A stretch of DNA of 64,000 nt, from positions 124,001 through 188,000 of the forward strand of contig JABUFD010000002.1 in assembly GCA_013314735.1 (NCBI GenBank). The letters are read 5' to 3'. The notes beneath the pieces were generated by a model, which saw nothing but the letters and a program-made list of their open reading frames with translations, made no database searches and was not told where the DNA came from. Below are positions 41,452 through 49,727 of this stretch, piece after piece (position 1 is the stretch's first letter; each line of letters starts with the position of its first letter). A program made the position numbers and the translations under genes. The stretch comes from Anaerolineae bacterium. GTDB taxonomy: Bacteria > Chloroflexota > Anaerolineae > Anaerolineales > Anaerolineaceae.

Positions 41452-42132
41452 ATGCCGCGAACCACGTTGGATCGAAAATTACAGGAGTTACAGGAAGAAA
41501 TACTCCTACTGGGCAGCCTGGTTGAGCAAACAACCTTGAAGACAATTGATGCCCTGCGAAAACGCGATACGATCACGGCCCGCCAGATTTACCTGGATGA
41601 TGATGTGATCAATGGCAAGCGGTATGCGATCGAGAATGCGATTGTGATTCTGATGGCCACCCAGCAGCCACTGGCGCATGACCTTCGCCTGCTGATCGGG
41701 ATGCTGGAAATAAACACCGAATTGGAACGGATGGGGGATTACTCCAAAGGCATTGCCAAAATTATTATGAAATTGGGGGACAAAAAGGTACCAATCCCCA
41801 TCGACAAGATCAGCCGAATGGCAGACCTCACGGTCGGGATGCTGCACCGGGCATTGGGCGCTTTTATTACCGAAGATACCCAACGTGCGTCTGCGATCCC
41901 ACAGGAAGATGACCTGGTGGATCAGATCTATGAAGAAATCTATCATGAGCTAATCAAATTGATGATTGCCAACCCCGAGATTGTTGACCTGGCGAATTTT
42001 TCACTGTGGGCGGCCCACAACCTGGAACGGATGGCGGATCGGGTGACCAATATTTGTGAGCGGACTGTATTCATTGCCACCGGTGAAACAATCGAAACCG
42101 CCAGTGATGATGATGAAGTGCTGCTGCCATGA
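41452..42132 (+). CDS. phoU: Phosphate signalling/transport regulator PhoU
   Basis: A 226-residue helical protein with two PhoU repeats (RKLQELQEEILLLGSLVEQ and NTELERMGDYSKGIAKII; later NPEIVDLANFSLWAAHNLERMADRVTNI). It restrains Pst/PhoR signalling. No pst genes are nearby; instead it overlaps a CHAD gene by ATGA, suggesting a polyphosphate-linked role. Ribosome site AGAGGAG. Confidence 0.92.
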   Translation: MPRTTLDRKLQELQEEILLLGSLVEQTTLKTIDALRKRDTITARQIYLDDDVINGKRYAIENAIVILMATQQPLAHDLRLLIGMLEINTELERMGDYSKGIAKIIMKLGDKKVPIPIDKISRMADLTVGMLHRALGAFITEDTQRASAIPQEDDLVDQIYEEIYHELIKLMIANPEIVDLANFSLWAAHNLERMADRVTNICERTVFIATGETIETASDDDEVLLP

Positions 42133-43106
42133 CCCTGTCCGACGGTGAGCTGCAAGCCAATGGAGAATATCCTTCCATGCCCGAACCAGCGGTGGAAGCC
42201 CCGGAGTCAGTGAAACATCTGGCCGCGACATTTTTGCAATCGCCTGTGTCCTATGTTGAACAAAAAACAGCGCTTTTGATCCGCAAGCAGGCATTGAAAA
42301 CCAAACAGGTGCATCGCTTGCGGATCGAGCTGCGGCGTTTGCGAAGCCAGATCAGCAACTTCAAGGATTGTTTTCAACCCGAAGTTTATGCGGAAATTAA
42401 AACCGCGTTAAAAGCATTTCACGTCGGGCTGGCTGAATTGCGGGAATTGGATGTGTATCGACTGGAACTGGACCGGCTGAGTACCCTCTCTTATACCCAG
42501 CGGATCCATCAAATCCTGCCAGGCATGATGGATCAGGCGACATATCGAAGACAGGACCTGCTGCAGACGCTCCTGCGTGACAGCCAGGATTTCCTTCAAA
42601 CCGGTGGCTGGCAGCAGTTGGCACAATACCTGTCAGCGTATCAACAGACGGGTGAGGAAGTCTCAGTCGAGATGATCGAGAGCCTGGACAGGCTGCCGAT
42701 GATTGTGTCTGGCCGGGTGGAGAAAATTCTCTCATTACAGGCTTGCCTGGATGAGGAAGCACCGGGAGAAGCTTTCCATGCACTGCGGATCGAACTCAAA
42801 GCCCTGCGCTATACCCTGGAAGATTTCGACCCATACCTCGACGGAAGATATGATGGTGCATTGCGAGAATTGCGGCCAATTCAGGACCGAATGGGATTGA
42901 TCCATGATCGCCAGATGTGGTTGTCGTTCACCAATCTGCCACAAGGTGAGTCCTGGCATATGCAGGGAGAGGTTCCAACGGCAGATGCATTGAATGTTTT
43001 CCGTCAACATTGGATTCTTGAAATCGGCGAGGGCTACCATCAATTCCAGAAGTTATGGCAGTACCTGGTGCGCGATGGGTTCTGGCAGAACCTCTCTGAT
43101 GCGTAA
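42129..43106 (+). CDS. CHAD domain protein
   Basis: A 325-residue all-helical protein with the histidine/arginine-rich signature twice: VHRLRIELRRLRSQISNF and FHALRIELKALRYTLEDF. CHAD domains bind polyphosphate. Start ATG overlaps the phoU stop, tying it to phosphate storage. Confidence 0.9.
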   Translation: MTLSDGELQANGEYPSMPEPAVEAPESVKHLAATFLQSPVSYVEQKTALLIRKQALKTKQVHRLRIELRRLRSQISNFKDCFQPEVYAEIKTALKAFHVGLAELRELDVYRLELDRLSTLSYTQRIHQILPGMMDQATYRRQDLLQTLLRDSQDFLQTGGWQQLAQYLSAYQQTGEEVSVEMIESLDRLPMIVSGRVEKILSLQACLDEEAPGEAFHALRIELKALRYTLEDFDPYLDGRYDGALRELRPIQDRMGLIHDRQMWLSFTNLPQGESWHMQGEVPTADALNVFRQHWILEIGEGYHQFQKLWQYLVRDGFWQNLSDA

Positions 43107-43127
43107 CCCCTGGAGACAGTTTCCGGG

Positions 43128-43739
43128 TTAGAACAGTGTGGCAATCCAACTGCCGGCGTAAGCAAATACCAGCATTTTTAATATCTTTCCCAATGCGCAC
43201 CAGAACAGGAAACGAGGCAGGCGCATTTTCAGGGCACCGGCGATCATCCCCGCCATGTCGAACAGAGGATTGGGAATGAATGCAAGGATCAGGATTGTCC
43301 AATTGCCATATTTGACCATCCAACCCGAAACACGGTCGTACCATTGTCTGCGCTCGATGATGCCCTGTCCGCTGAAACCAGCCAGGTAGCCGGACAGTTC
43401 GCCCAATGATGCGCCCAGGCCGGCAGAAACCGCCACCCCGATGGGATGGAAAATTGAACCGAAGATTGATGTCAGCACCACACCCGGCAAGGGGATGATG
43501 ATGGTGGCATTGGCAGCGATTGACACCCCGAAAATGGCGGGATAGGCAAACCATCCCAGGTTAGGGATGGTTTCCGTAAAGGCCTGAATTCTGTTCGCGA
43601 TCGAAAACAGGTAGAGAGTCAGGGCAACCACAAACAGGATCGCTGCCCAGCGCAGGACAGTCGCACGCCGGGAGGAGGGCGTTGAACCAGGCGGTCCCGA
43701 GCGGTTATCCTCCGGGTTGGTTTTGTCGATCTTGTCCAT
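43128..43739 (-). CDS. VTT-domain (DedA/YqaA-like) membrane protein
   Basis: A 203-residue protein with a Pro/Ser-rich cytoplasmic start, one helix (AAILFVVALTLYLFSI) and the VTT core: GVSIAANATIIIPLPGVVL, GASLGELSGYLAG, then WTILILAFIPNPLFDMAGMIAG. Such proteins act as lipid scramblases or in membrane homeostasis. Adjacent to udk by 6 bases, same direction. Confidence 0.82.
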   Translation of the reverse strand: MDKIDKTNPEDNRSGPPGSTPSSRRATVLRWAAILFVVALTLYLFSIANRIQAFTETIPNLGWFAYPAIFGVSIAANATIIIPLPGVVLTSIFGSIFHPIGVAVSAGLGASLGELSGYLAGFSGQGIIERRQWYDRVSGWMVKYGNWTILILAFIPNPLFDMAGMIAGALKMRLPRFLFWCALGKILKMLVFAYAGSWIATLF

Positions 43740-43745
43740 GGTTGC

Positions 43746-44372
43746 TTATTCGAGGTGGAGCATTTCGGCAATGTGAGCGGTGACCATATCGAGGGCTACC
43801 CGGTTGAAGCCGCCTTCGGGGATGATCACATCCGCGTAGCGTTTGGAGGGTTCAACAAACTTGAGGTGCATCGGGCGAACGGTTTCGAGGTATTGATTGA
43901 CGACTGATTCCTGGGTGCGGCCTCTTTCCTCGATATCGCGCTGTAAGCGGCGGATAAATCGGATGTCAGCATCGGTATCGACATAAATTTTCACATCGAA
44001 CAAATTGCGGAGTTTTTTGTTCTCAAAGATCAGGATGCCATCGACCAACACAACAGTTTGCGGTTCCACCCGGATCGTTTCGAATTTTCTGCGGTGAGTT
44101 GTGAAATCATACACCGGCATATCGACAGGGGTGTTTTGTTTCAGGCACTTGATATGTTCGACCAGGAGTTCCGTCTCCAATGAATCAGGATGGTCATAAT
44201 TTAACCTGGCTCGTTCTTCGAGGGTCAGGTCAGGACGGTCGCGATAATAGGCGTCGTGCGAGAGCGAGGCGATGCGGTTGGTGCCGATGCGCTGCAAAAT
44301 CTGACGGGCTATCGTTGTTTTACCCGAGCCGGTGCCACCGGCAATTCCAATCACAAGGGGGTGATCTATCAA
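43746..44372 (-). CDS. udk: Uridine kinase
   Basis: A 208-residue pyrimidine salvage kinase: Walker A GIAGGTGSGKTTIA, SHDAYYRDR, HPDSLETELL, DFTTHRR, VVLVDGILIFENKKL, FIRRLQRDIEERGRT. The start is set at TTG 44372 (GAGG 8 bases upstream), which gives the family's usual length; longer in-frame readings extend into sequence unlike Udk. Confidence 0.93.
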   Translation of the reverse strand: MIDHPLVIGIAGGTGSGKTTIARQILQRIGTNRIASLSHDAYYRDRPDLTLEERARLNYDHPDSLETELLVEHIKCLKQNTPVDMPVYDFTTHRRKFETIRVEPQTVVLVDGILIFENKKLRNLFDVKIYVDTDADIRFIRRLQRDIEERGRTQESVVNQYLETVRPMHLKFVEPSKRYADVIIPEGGFNRVALDMVTAHIAEMLHLE

Positions 44373-44516
44373 TCCTGAATCCTCATTCCTGATCTGGGTT
44401 GTATTGACGCTATGGCATATCAACATGACAGGGTCAAACTGGCTGAAAAGTGTTGAACACCTGTATGATAACACAACCGGCATGAATCGGCTGGCTGTAC
44501 GATAACTTGCCAGTTC

Positions 44517-44966
44517 TCAATAACCAGCTGGCAGGTTCTGCATGATCGCATTGGTGATGGAAGCACCAATGATGGAGAAGAGGATGAAGAAGAATACCGA
44601 AAGGACAATCGAGATCAGCAGGTTGGCGACAAACCAGTGACCGTAAATGGAAAAAGCCCGGACAAGGAAACTGTCACTGAAAACACCTGACTTGGGCAGG
44701 CGGATCCCGTCAAGCCGGGATAGCAGCTGCACAGTTTCTTTTTTCGTCACCTTGTCATTCAGCGCCTGGCGCAGTGCGTCGTTTTCACCTTCCAACTGCT
44801 CCACCCGGGTTTGCAGTTCGGAAAGGATATTCACCAGGTCTTTGACGGTTTTGATTGGCTGCGGTGGTGTTTTGGGTCGTGATGCCGGTGGGTTTGGTGG
44901 TTGATCATTGAAATCGACAAATTTTTTTTCAGGCATCAAGGGAAAGGGATCAGATGATTCAGACAT
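44517..44966 (-). CDS. Small membrane protein with coiled coil
   Basis: 149 residues: proline-rich cytoplasmic N-terminus (QPPNPPASRPKTPPQPIK), a coiled coil (VNILSELQTRVEQLEGENDALRQAL) and one C-terminal membrane segment (VANLLISIVLSVFFFILFSII). Start at 44966 behind AGGAGC. Family not recognised. Confidence 0.7.
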   Translation of the reverse strand: MSESSDPFPLMPEKKFVDFNDQPPNPPASRPKTPPQPIKTVKDLVNILSELQTRVEQLEGENDALRQALNDKVTKKETVQLLSRLDGIRLPKSGVFSDSFLVRAFSIYGHWFVANLLISIVLSVFFFILFSIIGASITNAIMQNLPAGY

Positions 44967-45173
44967 TTGGGGCTCCTGCTCATATGAATAACACGAATTG
45001 GCCAATCCCCCCATCGGATTTCCAATCGTAAAGAGCGAATCAAAATGGTCAAGATTCTATTAGGTACAGTTTAACATATTTTGGTCATGATGAAACAAGG
45101 ATTTACCACCTTTTTTCAATTTTGTGTACAATTGGCTGATAGTCAGGTCGAAACACCTGAAGAAGGAGATCAC

Positions 45174-45503
45174 ATGGTTTACGAATTACGAACATATTGG
45201 GCCGCCGAAGGGAAGCTGGAGGCGCTTCACCGCCGTTTTCGGGAGGTGACCCTGGGGGTGTTTGCCAAACACGGCATGACCGTGGTCGGTTTTTGGACAC
45301 CGGCAACCGCCACCGAAGAAAGCGGAGACCTGGTGTACCTGATGGCCTTTCCCTCAGAAGAAGCCATGAAGGCGGCATGGGCCGCATTCCGCGAGGACCC
45401 GGATTGGGTGAACGGCAAGGCGCAGAGTGAAATGGACGGTGTGCTGGTGCGGCGGTTAACCAGTGTGGTGCTGCACCCAACCAACTATTCGCCGATTCAA
45501 TAG
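45174..45503 (+). CDS. NIPSNAP family protein
   Basis: A 109-residue single-domain protein of ferredoxin-like dimeric alpha/beta fold: YELRTYWAAEGKLEALHRRF, VVGFWTPATATEESGDLVYLMAF, and DPDWVNGKAQSE. Strong AAGGAG before ATG and a good terminator behind it. Biological role not known. Confidence 0.88.
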   Translation: MVYELRTYWAAEGKLEALHRRFREVTLGVFAKHGMTVVGFWTPATATEESGDLVYLMAFPSEEAMKAAWAAFREDPDWVNGKAQSEMDGVLVRRLTSVVLHPTNYSPIQ

Positions 45504-45514
45504 CAGTATTCGAC

Positions 45515-45544
45515 AAAAAAACAGCGGCTTGCCGCTGTTTTTTT
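45515..45544 (+). terminator. Intrinsic terminator after NIPSNAP gene
   Basis: AAAAAAACAGCGG with CCGCTGTTTTTTT around loop CTTG: a textbook A/T-flanked hairpin that also works on the minus strand, i.e. for the tRNA-Pro gene. Confidence 0.9.
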
Positions 45545-45548
45545 AAGC

Positions 45549-45597
45549 TGGTCGGGGCGAGAAGATTCGAACTTCCGACCTCTTGCACCCCATGCAA
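45549..45597 (-). other. 3' half of tRNA-Pro(GGG), prophage attachment site (attL)
   Basis: On the minus strand: anticodon-loop side TTGC-ATGGGGT-GCAAG (anticodon GGG), extra loop, T arm GGAAG-TTCGAAT-CTTCT, acceptor 3' strand CGCCCCG, discriminator A and encoded CCA. The 5' half (acceptor, D arm, first anticodon-stem base) is absent and replaced by unrelated sequence from 45598. This is the signature of integration into a tRNA gene, with the intact gene rebuilt at the other end outside the window. Confidence 0.85.
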
Positions 45598-45754
45598 CAG
45601 GCGGAAGGTACGAACTGGAGACCGCATACCTGGCAGTTTTCAGGGTGGCATGAGGTGTGCGGTTGGTGGGGGCGAATTGCGGGGTATGAGGTTTGCGGTT
45701 GTTGTTAAAGAGGCATCTGAATCTGCCATTTACGGCAATTGGCATAATAGAACA
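45598..45754. other. Prophage end segment without genes
   Basis: GGTACGAA occurs at 45606-45613 close to the att core and again before the RHH gene. G/T-rich imperfect repeats of GCGGTTG-type follow (about 45655-45710). No reading frame has a convincing start. It may hold integrase arm sites. Confidence 0.35.
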
Positions 45755-45804
45755 AACATGCTATTTTATAACCTCATGGAGGTATGTAATAGCATGTTGT
45801 TTTT
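45755..45804. terminator. Long inverted repeat between att site and repressor
   Basis: AACATGCTATT (45755-45765) and AATAGCATGTT (45788-45798) with a partly paired middle (ACCTC/GAGGT), followed by GTTTTTT on the plus strand. It lies just behind the repressor stop codon and probably ends its transcript. Confidence 0.6.
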
Positions 45805-46302
45805 TCAGCTCAAGTTTCCTGAAGATGATGACCTTTTGGCATCAGTAACGATAATGCCGTGTTCGGCGAAGATGCGTTCGGAGAGCTCGAGGGCTTCCGG
45901 GGAATCAAGTGAAAGATTGCGAAGCCCGATTTGCTTTTCTATTTCTGTCATGGCTGCCAGGAAGCGTTGGCGCGACTGTGGGGGAAGTGAATTGAGTGAA
46001 GGATCGGGGGGATCGATTCCCAATATGTGATAGACATTAATGCCATAAACTTTTGCCAGCGCATCAACGTGGCGGTAGTCACGGGCGGTTTTGCCTGTTT
46101 TGCTGACCCACGAGCGGACGACTTCGTAGTTGATGCCCAGGTATTCTGCATAAGCGGTCAGTGATCCCTCGTTGCCGACCTTATTGCCTACCCATTCGCG
46201 GTATTTGTCGATGATCCAGGTGTTGAAATCGACTAATTCGCTGCCCTGGGGTAGGCTTTTTTCGATACTGTGATCGAATGCTTTGAGTGTTTCCTCATCC
46301 AT
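45805..46302 (-). CDS. Prophage repressor-like HTH protein
   Basis: A 165-residue protein with an atypical helix-turn-helix domain (NEGSLTAYAEYLGINYEVVRSWVSKT, then YRHVDALAKVYGINVYHILGI) in the arrangement of XRE/CI-like regulators, followed by a helical C-terminus. It is the only leftward gene of the prophage and faces the rightward genes across an operator-rich gap, as a lysogeny repressor does. Start at 46302 behind AAAGGAG. No peptidase (LexA-like) domain is present. Confidence 0.72.
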   Translation of the reverse strand: MDEETLKAFDHSIEKSLPQGSELVDFNTWIIDKYREWVGNKVGNEGSLTAYAEYLGINYEVVRSWVSKTGKTARDYRHVDALAKVYGINVYHILGIDPPDPSLNSLPPQSRQRFLAAMTEIEKQIGLRNLSLDSPEALELSERIFAEHGIIVTDAKRSSSSGNLS

Positions 46303-46331
46303 AGTTAACTCCTTTTGATAGCGTTGTATAG

Positions 46332-46402
46332 CAAATGATAGCATTTGATACCAATTGCTTGCAATTTATCGTACAAAGTACTACAATAAACGTACAAAGT
46401 AC
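46332..46402. promoter_or_regulatory. Prophage switch region: rightward promoter with two operators
   Basis: Rightward promoter TTGCAA (46359-46364), 17-base spacer, TACAAT (46382-46387). The 12-bp site CGTACAAAGTAC occurs twice: at 46370-46381 inside the spacer and at 46391-46402 over the start point, 21 bp apart (two helical turns). An inverted repeat CAAATG-ATAG-CATTTG (46332-46347) lies on the repressor side. The same CGTAC-N3-GTAC site recurs at 60383 and 62160. Confidence 0.8.
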
Positions 46403-46425
46403 AAAAAACGAACCAGGTACGAAAC

Positions 46426-46629
46426 ATGAGCAAGCAGATCAACATCCGAATGGAACAAGACACACTTGACAAGCTAGATTTGTTGTGTCACCGGTTATAT
46501 CGCAATCGGCGCGAGATGGTGCGCTGGTTGATCGATGCTGCACATGAGAATCTAAACGGGGCTGAAAACGGCGCCGAAGGTGACGATATGAACTGCCGCG
46601 GCGTGGTGAACCGCGGTTCATCTGACTGA
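46426..46629 (+). CDS. Ribbon-helix-helix DNA-binding protein
   Basis: 67 residues: beta strand INIRM followed by LDKLDLLCHRLYRNRREMVRWLIDAA, the CopG/Arc pattern. First gene under the rightward switch promoter, so it may be a Cro-like or early regulator. The C-terminal 25 residues are polar and unstructured. Confidence 0.75.
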   Translation: MSKQINIRMEQDTLDKLDLLCHRLYRNRREMVRWLIDAAHENLNGAENGAEGDDMNCRGVVNRGSSD

Positions 46630-46691
46630 CTCCTTTTTGACAGCGGGCGGTCTCTCCTGACCGCCCGCAAAGGGGTTTACCAGGAGGAACA

Positions 46692-46847
46692 ATGAGCATG
46701 TCAATTGATCTTTTTTTACTGGTGGTTGGTGTTTTCAGCGCAGGCTGGGGCGCGCATGCGCTGGTTACCTGGGCGCGGAAGTCTGATGCGGTGAAGCCGG
46801 TGGAAGGTAGATCGATTTCGATGGCCAAACCAATGGGGGAGCGATGA
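46692..46847 (+). CDS. Small single-span membrane protein
   Basis: 51 residues (MSMSIDLFLLVVGVFSAGWG then a basic tail). AGGAGGAAC before ATG is strong, and the stop overlaps the next start. Function unknown; position suggests an early phage gene. Confidence 0.55.
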   Translation: MSMSIDLFLLVVGVFSAGWGAHALVTWARKSDAVKPVEGRSISMAKPMGER

Positions 46848-46990
46848 GGATGGCGCGTTTTGCCAGGACGTTGGAATGCGCAGTTGTGTATCTAGCGGTA
46901 ATCATTGAGCGAATTCGCATGCGGAAACCGCAGATGATGTTCCAGGCTGCAAAATGGGCAGCGGAGGACTGGCTGAACGAACGATGGTAG
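46844..46990 (+). CDS. Small hypothetical phage protein
   Basis: 48 residues, MRMARFARTLECAVVYLAVI with a basic middle and AAKWAAEDWLNERW at the end. Start overlaps the previous stop as ATGA. No family recognised. Confidence 0.5.
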   Translation: MRMARFARTLECAVVYLAVIIERIRMRKPQMMFQAAKWAAEDWLNERW

Positions 46991-47030
46991 GAATAGCGGT
47001 GCGGGGCACTACAGAAAGGAGAACTCCCAG

Positions 47031-47111
47031 GTGATCCAGCCCCGCACCGTTTCCCATTTGATGGGACTGATCGCATTAGTGAAAGAGAGGCTAACAGGTG
47101 AAACCGAGTGA
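47031..47111 (+). CDS. Very small hypothetical phage protein
   Basis: 26 residues from GTG (VIQPRTVSHLMGLIALVKER). AAAGGAG lies 9 bases before the GTG and the frame overlaps the next GTG start. Could instead be a leader of the next gene. Confidence 0.35.
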   Translation: MIQPRTVSHLMGLIALVKERLTGETE

Positions 47112-47307
47112 ATTGCAGGGGCAGATGAAGGATACGATGCGCGGGGTGGTGGAGATGATGATGACGATGTCTCCACTGAACCCGGAAAACAGTGGGCTGA
47201 TCCAACGCGGTGGCAGGAAAAGCAATACGAAGAAAAATTTCAATTTTGGCAAGGCGAAGACACGGCGGAAAATGGCGGCGGCGAGCCGGAAAATCAATCG
47301 GAGCTGA
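47098..47307 (+). CDS. Small basic hypothetical phage protein
   Basis: 69 residues from GTG: KPSELQGQMKDTMRGVVEMM, then a strongly basic tail (RGGRKSNTKKNFNFGKAKTR). GAGGC precedes the start. Possibly nucleic-acid binding; unknown. Confidence 0.45.
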   Translation: MKPSELQGQMKDTMRGVVEMMMTMSPLNPENSGLIQRGGRKSNTKKNFNFGKAKTRRKMAAASRKINRS

Positions 47308-47384
47308 TGATATCAACGGGGCGATGTGGTGGGACACATCCCGTAGAGTAGGCAGATGAGTTAACAGGACCGGAGATCAGGCAA

Positions 47385-47591
47385 ATGTCTTACAAGAGAC
47401 CCAACCCAGGGAAGCGCGAACGAGAGGCTAGAAAACGCCATGGGCGTGGCGGTGTGATGAGCGCCGCAACAGATTGGAAGCTGTTGAAGCTCGGTCGTAA
47501 GCATCACTGGCGCTGGACGCGCCGCTCCATGTGTGTGGATGATGCCGAAAGCGGGAAGCAAAAACAGTCAAGGAGCTTCCAAGGCAGCTGA
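47385..47591 (+). CDS. Small basic hypothetical phage protein
   Basis: 68 residues (MSYKRPNPGKREREARKRHG), very rich in Arg/Lys, tryptophans in the middle (KHHWRWTRR). Start context is weak, and the C-terminus runs into a tRNA-like segment, so it may not be real. Confidence 0.35.
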   Translation: MSYKRPNPGKREREARKRHGRGGVMSAATDWKLLKLGRKHHWRWTRRSMCVDDAESGKQKQSRSFQGS

Positions 47592-47942
47592 ATGGGTTCG
47601 AATCCCATCCCTATAGCACGATATAAACAAAATTTTTGATGAGACAGCCCGGAAAGACGGCAACACGGTGAGTGGCTAGACCATTGGGTAGTGGTCGTAC
47701 ACGTGGGAAGGTTTGGAAGCAGCCTCAGGACTTTGAAATATTATGGGCGGCTGGCGCAATGCAGGAAGATACCTGCAGCAGGTTCGATTCCTGACGCCGC
47801 ATTTTCGTCAAGGGATAACGGGTTTTCATGTGGTACTCCTCTCTATAAGGGGCTGTCCGACTCTCCTCGGACAGCCCCGATGGTGGGAACCTGGCAAACC
47901 CTGACGTAGAGAGTTTACAAGGAACAGAATGGAGACAGCTAG
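47592..47942. other. Gene-poor segment with tRNA-like pieces and a hairpin
   Basis: Contains a perfect T-arm-like ATGGG-TTCGAAT-CCCAT (47592-47608) without a matching acceptor, a 54-base tRNA-like fold (47747-47800), and a 12-bp hairpin GGGGCTGTCCGA/TCGGACAGCCCC (47849-47878). A 72-codon frame at 47691-47909 covers these structures and is not supported as a gene. Confidence 0.5.
47747..47800 (+). other. tRNA-like fold lacking a D arm
   Basis: GCGGC pairs with GCCGC at the ends; TGCAGG-AAGATA-CCTGCA forms an anticodon-like arm; CAGG-TTCGATT-CCTG is a good T arm, followed by A. Acceptor pairs 6-7 fail and there is no D stem, so it is not an ordinary tRNA. It may be a degraded phage tRNA or a tRNA mimic. 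Confidence 0.3.
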
Positions 47943-48083
47943 ATGAAGGCATTTTACGGTGAAAAAGAGATCACAGAGATCAGGCGGTTTTTTAAGATCG
48001 GGCAGATGCGGCTGGCAGATGTGCGATTTGCAGATGGCAGCCGGGATCGGTGTGTTCCGGTGGCGCTGGTGGTGTTTGGTTAG
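47943..48083 (+). CDS. Small hypothetical phage protein
   Basis: 46 residues (MKAFYGEKEITEIRRFFKIG ... RCVPVALVVFG) with GGAG 8 bases upstream, just ahead of the integrase. Unknown; size would fit an excisionase, but no winged-helix signature is clear. Confidence 0.45.
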   Translation: MKAFYGEKEITEIRRFFKIGQMRLADVRFADGSRDRCVPVALVVFG

Positions 48084-48155
48084 GTTGTTAATGTGCGGGG
48101 TGTTATGAGCAGAATATAGCACCCGGTACGATGTTTCAGTGATTTTTGTAGAAAG

Positions 48156-49043
48156 TTGAGTGTCGATATGTGGATCAATGAAGTAGTGTGTTCAGCCGAA
48201 ATGGCGAAATATTCCGAGAATACTATTTCCGCACTGGAGCGGGACCTGATGGTATTCTCGGATTGGTTTGAGGAGGAAAATGGCGAGGTGTTCCTCCCAG
48301 AGAAATTGACAAATTATGATGTGCGCCGGTTTCGAAAATTCCAGCTGGAGCAGGCGCGGGTAAGCGCCGCCACCTGGAACCGACGAATGTGGTCACTGGG
48401 GCTGTTGGCTGACTGGTGCCAGGCGCGGGGGTATGTGAAAACGAGCCCAATGGAAGATATTGAAGGGGTGGCTGTGCAAGCGCTGGCGCCGAAGTGGTTG
48501 TCGAAAAGTGATTGGGCACGGTTCATGCGCCAGGTTGAGCGGGATGTGAACGCAGCATCAACGAGCCTTCAGATTACCACGGCGAAGCGGGATCAGGCGA
48601 TGGTGGGGTTTATGGCGTTCGCGGGCTTGCGTGAAGGTGAGTTGGTGCAGATCAGGGCAACGGATGTGGTGCTGCGCGAACGGAGCGGTTGGGTGTTGCT
48701 GAAGGCAGACATTACCAAAGGGGAGAAGGAGCGGATTGTGCCGTTGAGCCGTGAAGCGCGGCGGATGATCGAACCGTGGATGGATATGAGCAGCAGCGAG
48801 GTGCTGTTCCCGATGACAGAGCGGAATGTGCAGCTGCGGGTGCGGGCGATCAGTGACCGGGCGGGGTGTGATGCCCAGGTGGCACCGCATATGCTGCGGC
48901 ACTCGTTTGCAAAGCGGATGGCGGACAAGGGGGTGCGGGATACCGAGATCGCAGACCTGTTGGGTCATAGTTCATTGGACACGACGAAACGTTACACACG
49001 TCCGGGGATTGATGACCTGGCAGAAGCGGTGGAGCTGGTATAG
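48156..49043 (+). CDS. int: Tyrosine recombinase (phage integrase, XerC-like)
   Basis: 295 residues: N-terminal SAM-like core-binding domain (ENTISALERDLMVFSDWF) and catalytic domain with Arg159 (GLREGEL), His245 and Arg248 (HMLRH), His271 (LLGHSS) and the nucleophile Tyr280 (TKRYTRP). It integrates the prophage at tRNA-Pro. Start may be TTG 48156 or ATG 48168; neither has a strong ribosome site. Unusually it lies about 2.6 kb inside the element rather than next to the att site. Confidence 0.93.
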   Translation: MSVDMWINEVVCSAEMAKYSENTISALERDLMVFSDWFEEENGEVFLPEKLTNYDVRRFRKFQLEQARVSAATWNRRMWSLGLLADWCQARGYVKTSPMEDIEGVAVQALAPKWLSKSDWARFMRQVERDVNAASTSLQITTAKRDQAMVGFMAFAGLREGELVQIRATDVVLRERSGWVLLKADITKGEKERIVPLSREARRMIEPWMDMSSSEVLFPMTERNVQLRVRAISDRAGCDAQVAPHMLRHSFAKRMADKGVRDTEIADLLGHSSLDTTKRYTRPGIDDLAEAVELV

Positions 49044-49049
49044 GAGGGG

Positions 49050-49727
49050 ATGATGAGCCACAGCATGATATTTCAGGCAGACAGTATTACACGGATTTTG
49101 AGCCACACGAAGGTGATGACCCGCAGAACGCGAGGCCTGGAGCTTGTCAATTTGGATCCGGATGAATGGCGCCTGACTAACCAGGGTGAATACATGGAAA
49201 TCAAGATGACACGCACCCGGATTTATTACAAGCCGATGCCGTTCAGCGCTGAGTTTGCCAAGGGCAATCAATCTGTGATCCTCAAAGCGCCTTATGGCGG
49301 GCCGGGTGAAACAATCTGGGTGCGGGAGGCCTGGTGGGACCATAAACTGCGCCCAGCTGAACAACCAGGGGCTGTGTATTATAGCCAGGATCTATCAAAC
49401 TCATTGATGCAAGACAGGCATCGATGGCTGCGTGAATGGTACCGGCCAAAATCGGCAATGTTCATGCCCTATTGGGCACACAGGATTGACCTGGAAGTGA
49501 TCGGTGTGCGAGCGGAGCGACTGCAAAGCATATCGATACATGATGTGATTCGAGAGGGAATCCGGCCTGGTGGTGTTCCGATTGATGAGTATCTGGATAT
49601 GTTTGGGGAAGTTTGGGACGGGATCAATGCCAAACGAGGGTATCCCTGGGCATTGAATCCATGGGTATGGGCATACACCTTCAAAGTGATATCGAGAAAA
49701 AGGCAGGAGGAAAGTAGCAATGAGTGA
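49050..49727 (+). CDS. Phage ASCH/PUA-like hypothetical protein
   Basis: 225 residues. The pattern TKVMTRRTRGL, YGGPGETIWVREAWWDH, FMPYWAHRIDLEVIGVRAERLQSIS, EVWDGINAKRGYPWALNPWVWAYTFKVI matches a widespread phage protein family of ASCH-like fold, often near replication genes. ASCH proteins are thought to bind RNA or modified bases. AGGAGG lies just upstream of two ATG codons (49050, 49053). Overlaps the next gene. Confidence 0.7.
   Translation: MMSHSMIFQADSITRILSHTKVMTRRTRGLELVNLDPDEWRLTNQGEYMEIKMTRTRIYYKPMPFSAEFAKGNQSVILKAPYGGPGETIWVREAWWDHKLRPAEQPGAVYYSQDLSNSLMQDRHRWLREWYRPKSAMFMPYWAHRIDLEVIGVRAERLQSISIHDVIREGIRPGGVPIDEYLDMFGEVWDGINAKRGYPWALNPWVWAYTFKVISRKRQEESSNE

Noticed and set aside
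47592-47608. A complete phage tRNA ending at about 47614
   Set aside because: The T arm is perfect, but no 5' sequence pairs with the CCCTATA acceptor strand and no D or anticodon arm fits.
47691-47909. 72-codon frame in the prophage
   Set aside because: No ribosome site, it covers tRNA-like and hairpin structures, and its composition is unlike the neighbouring genes.
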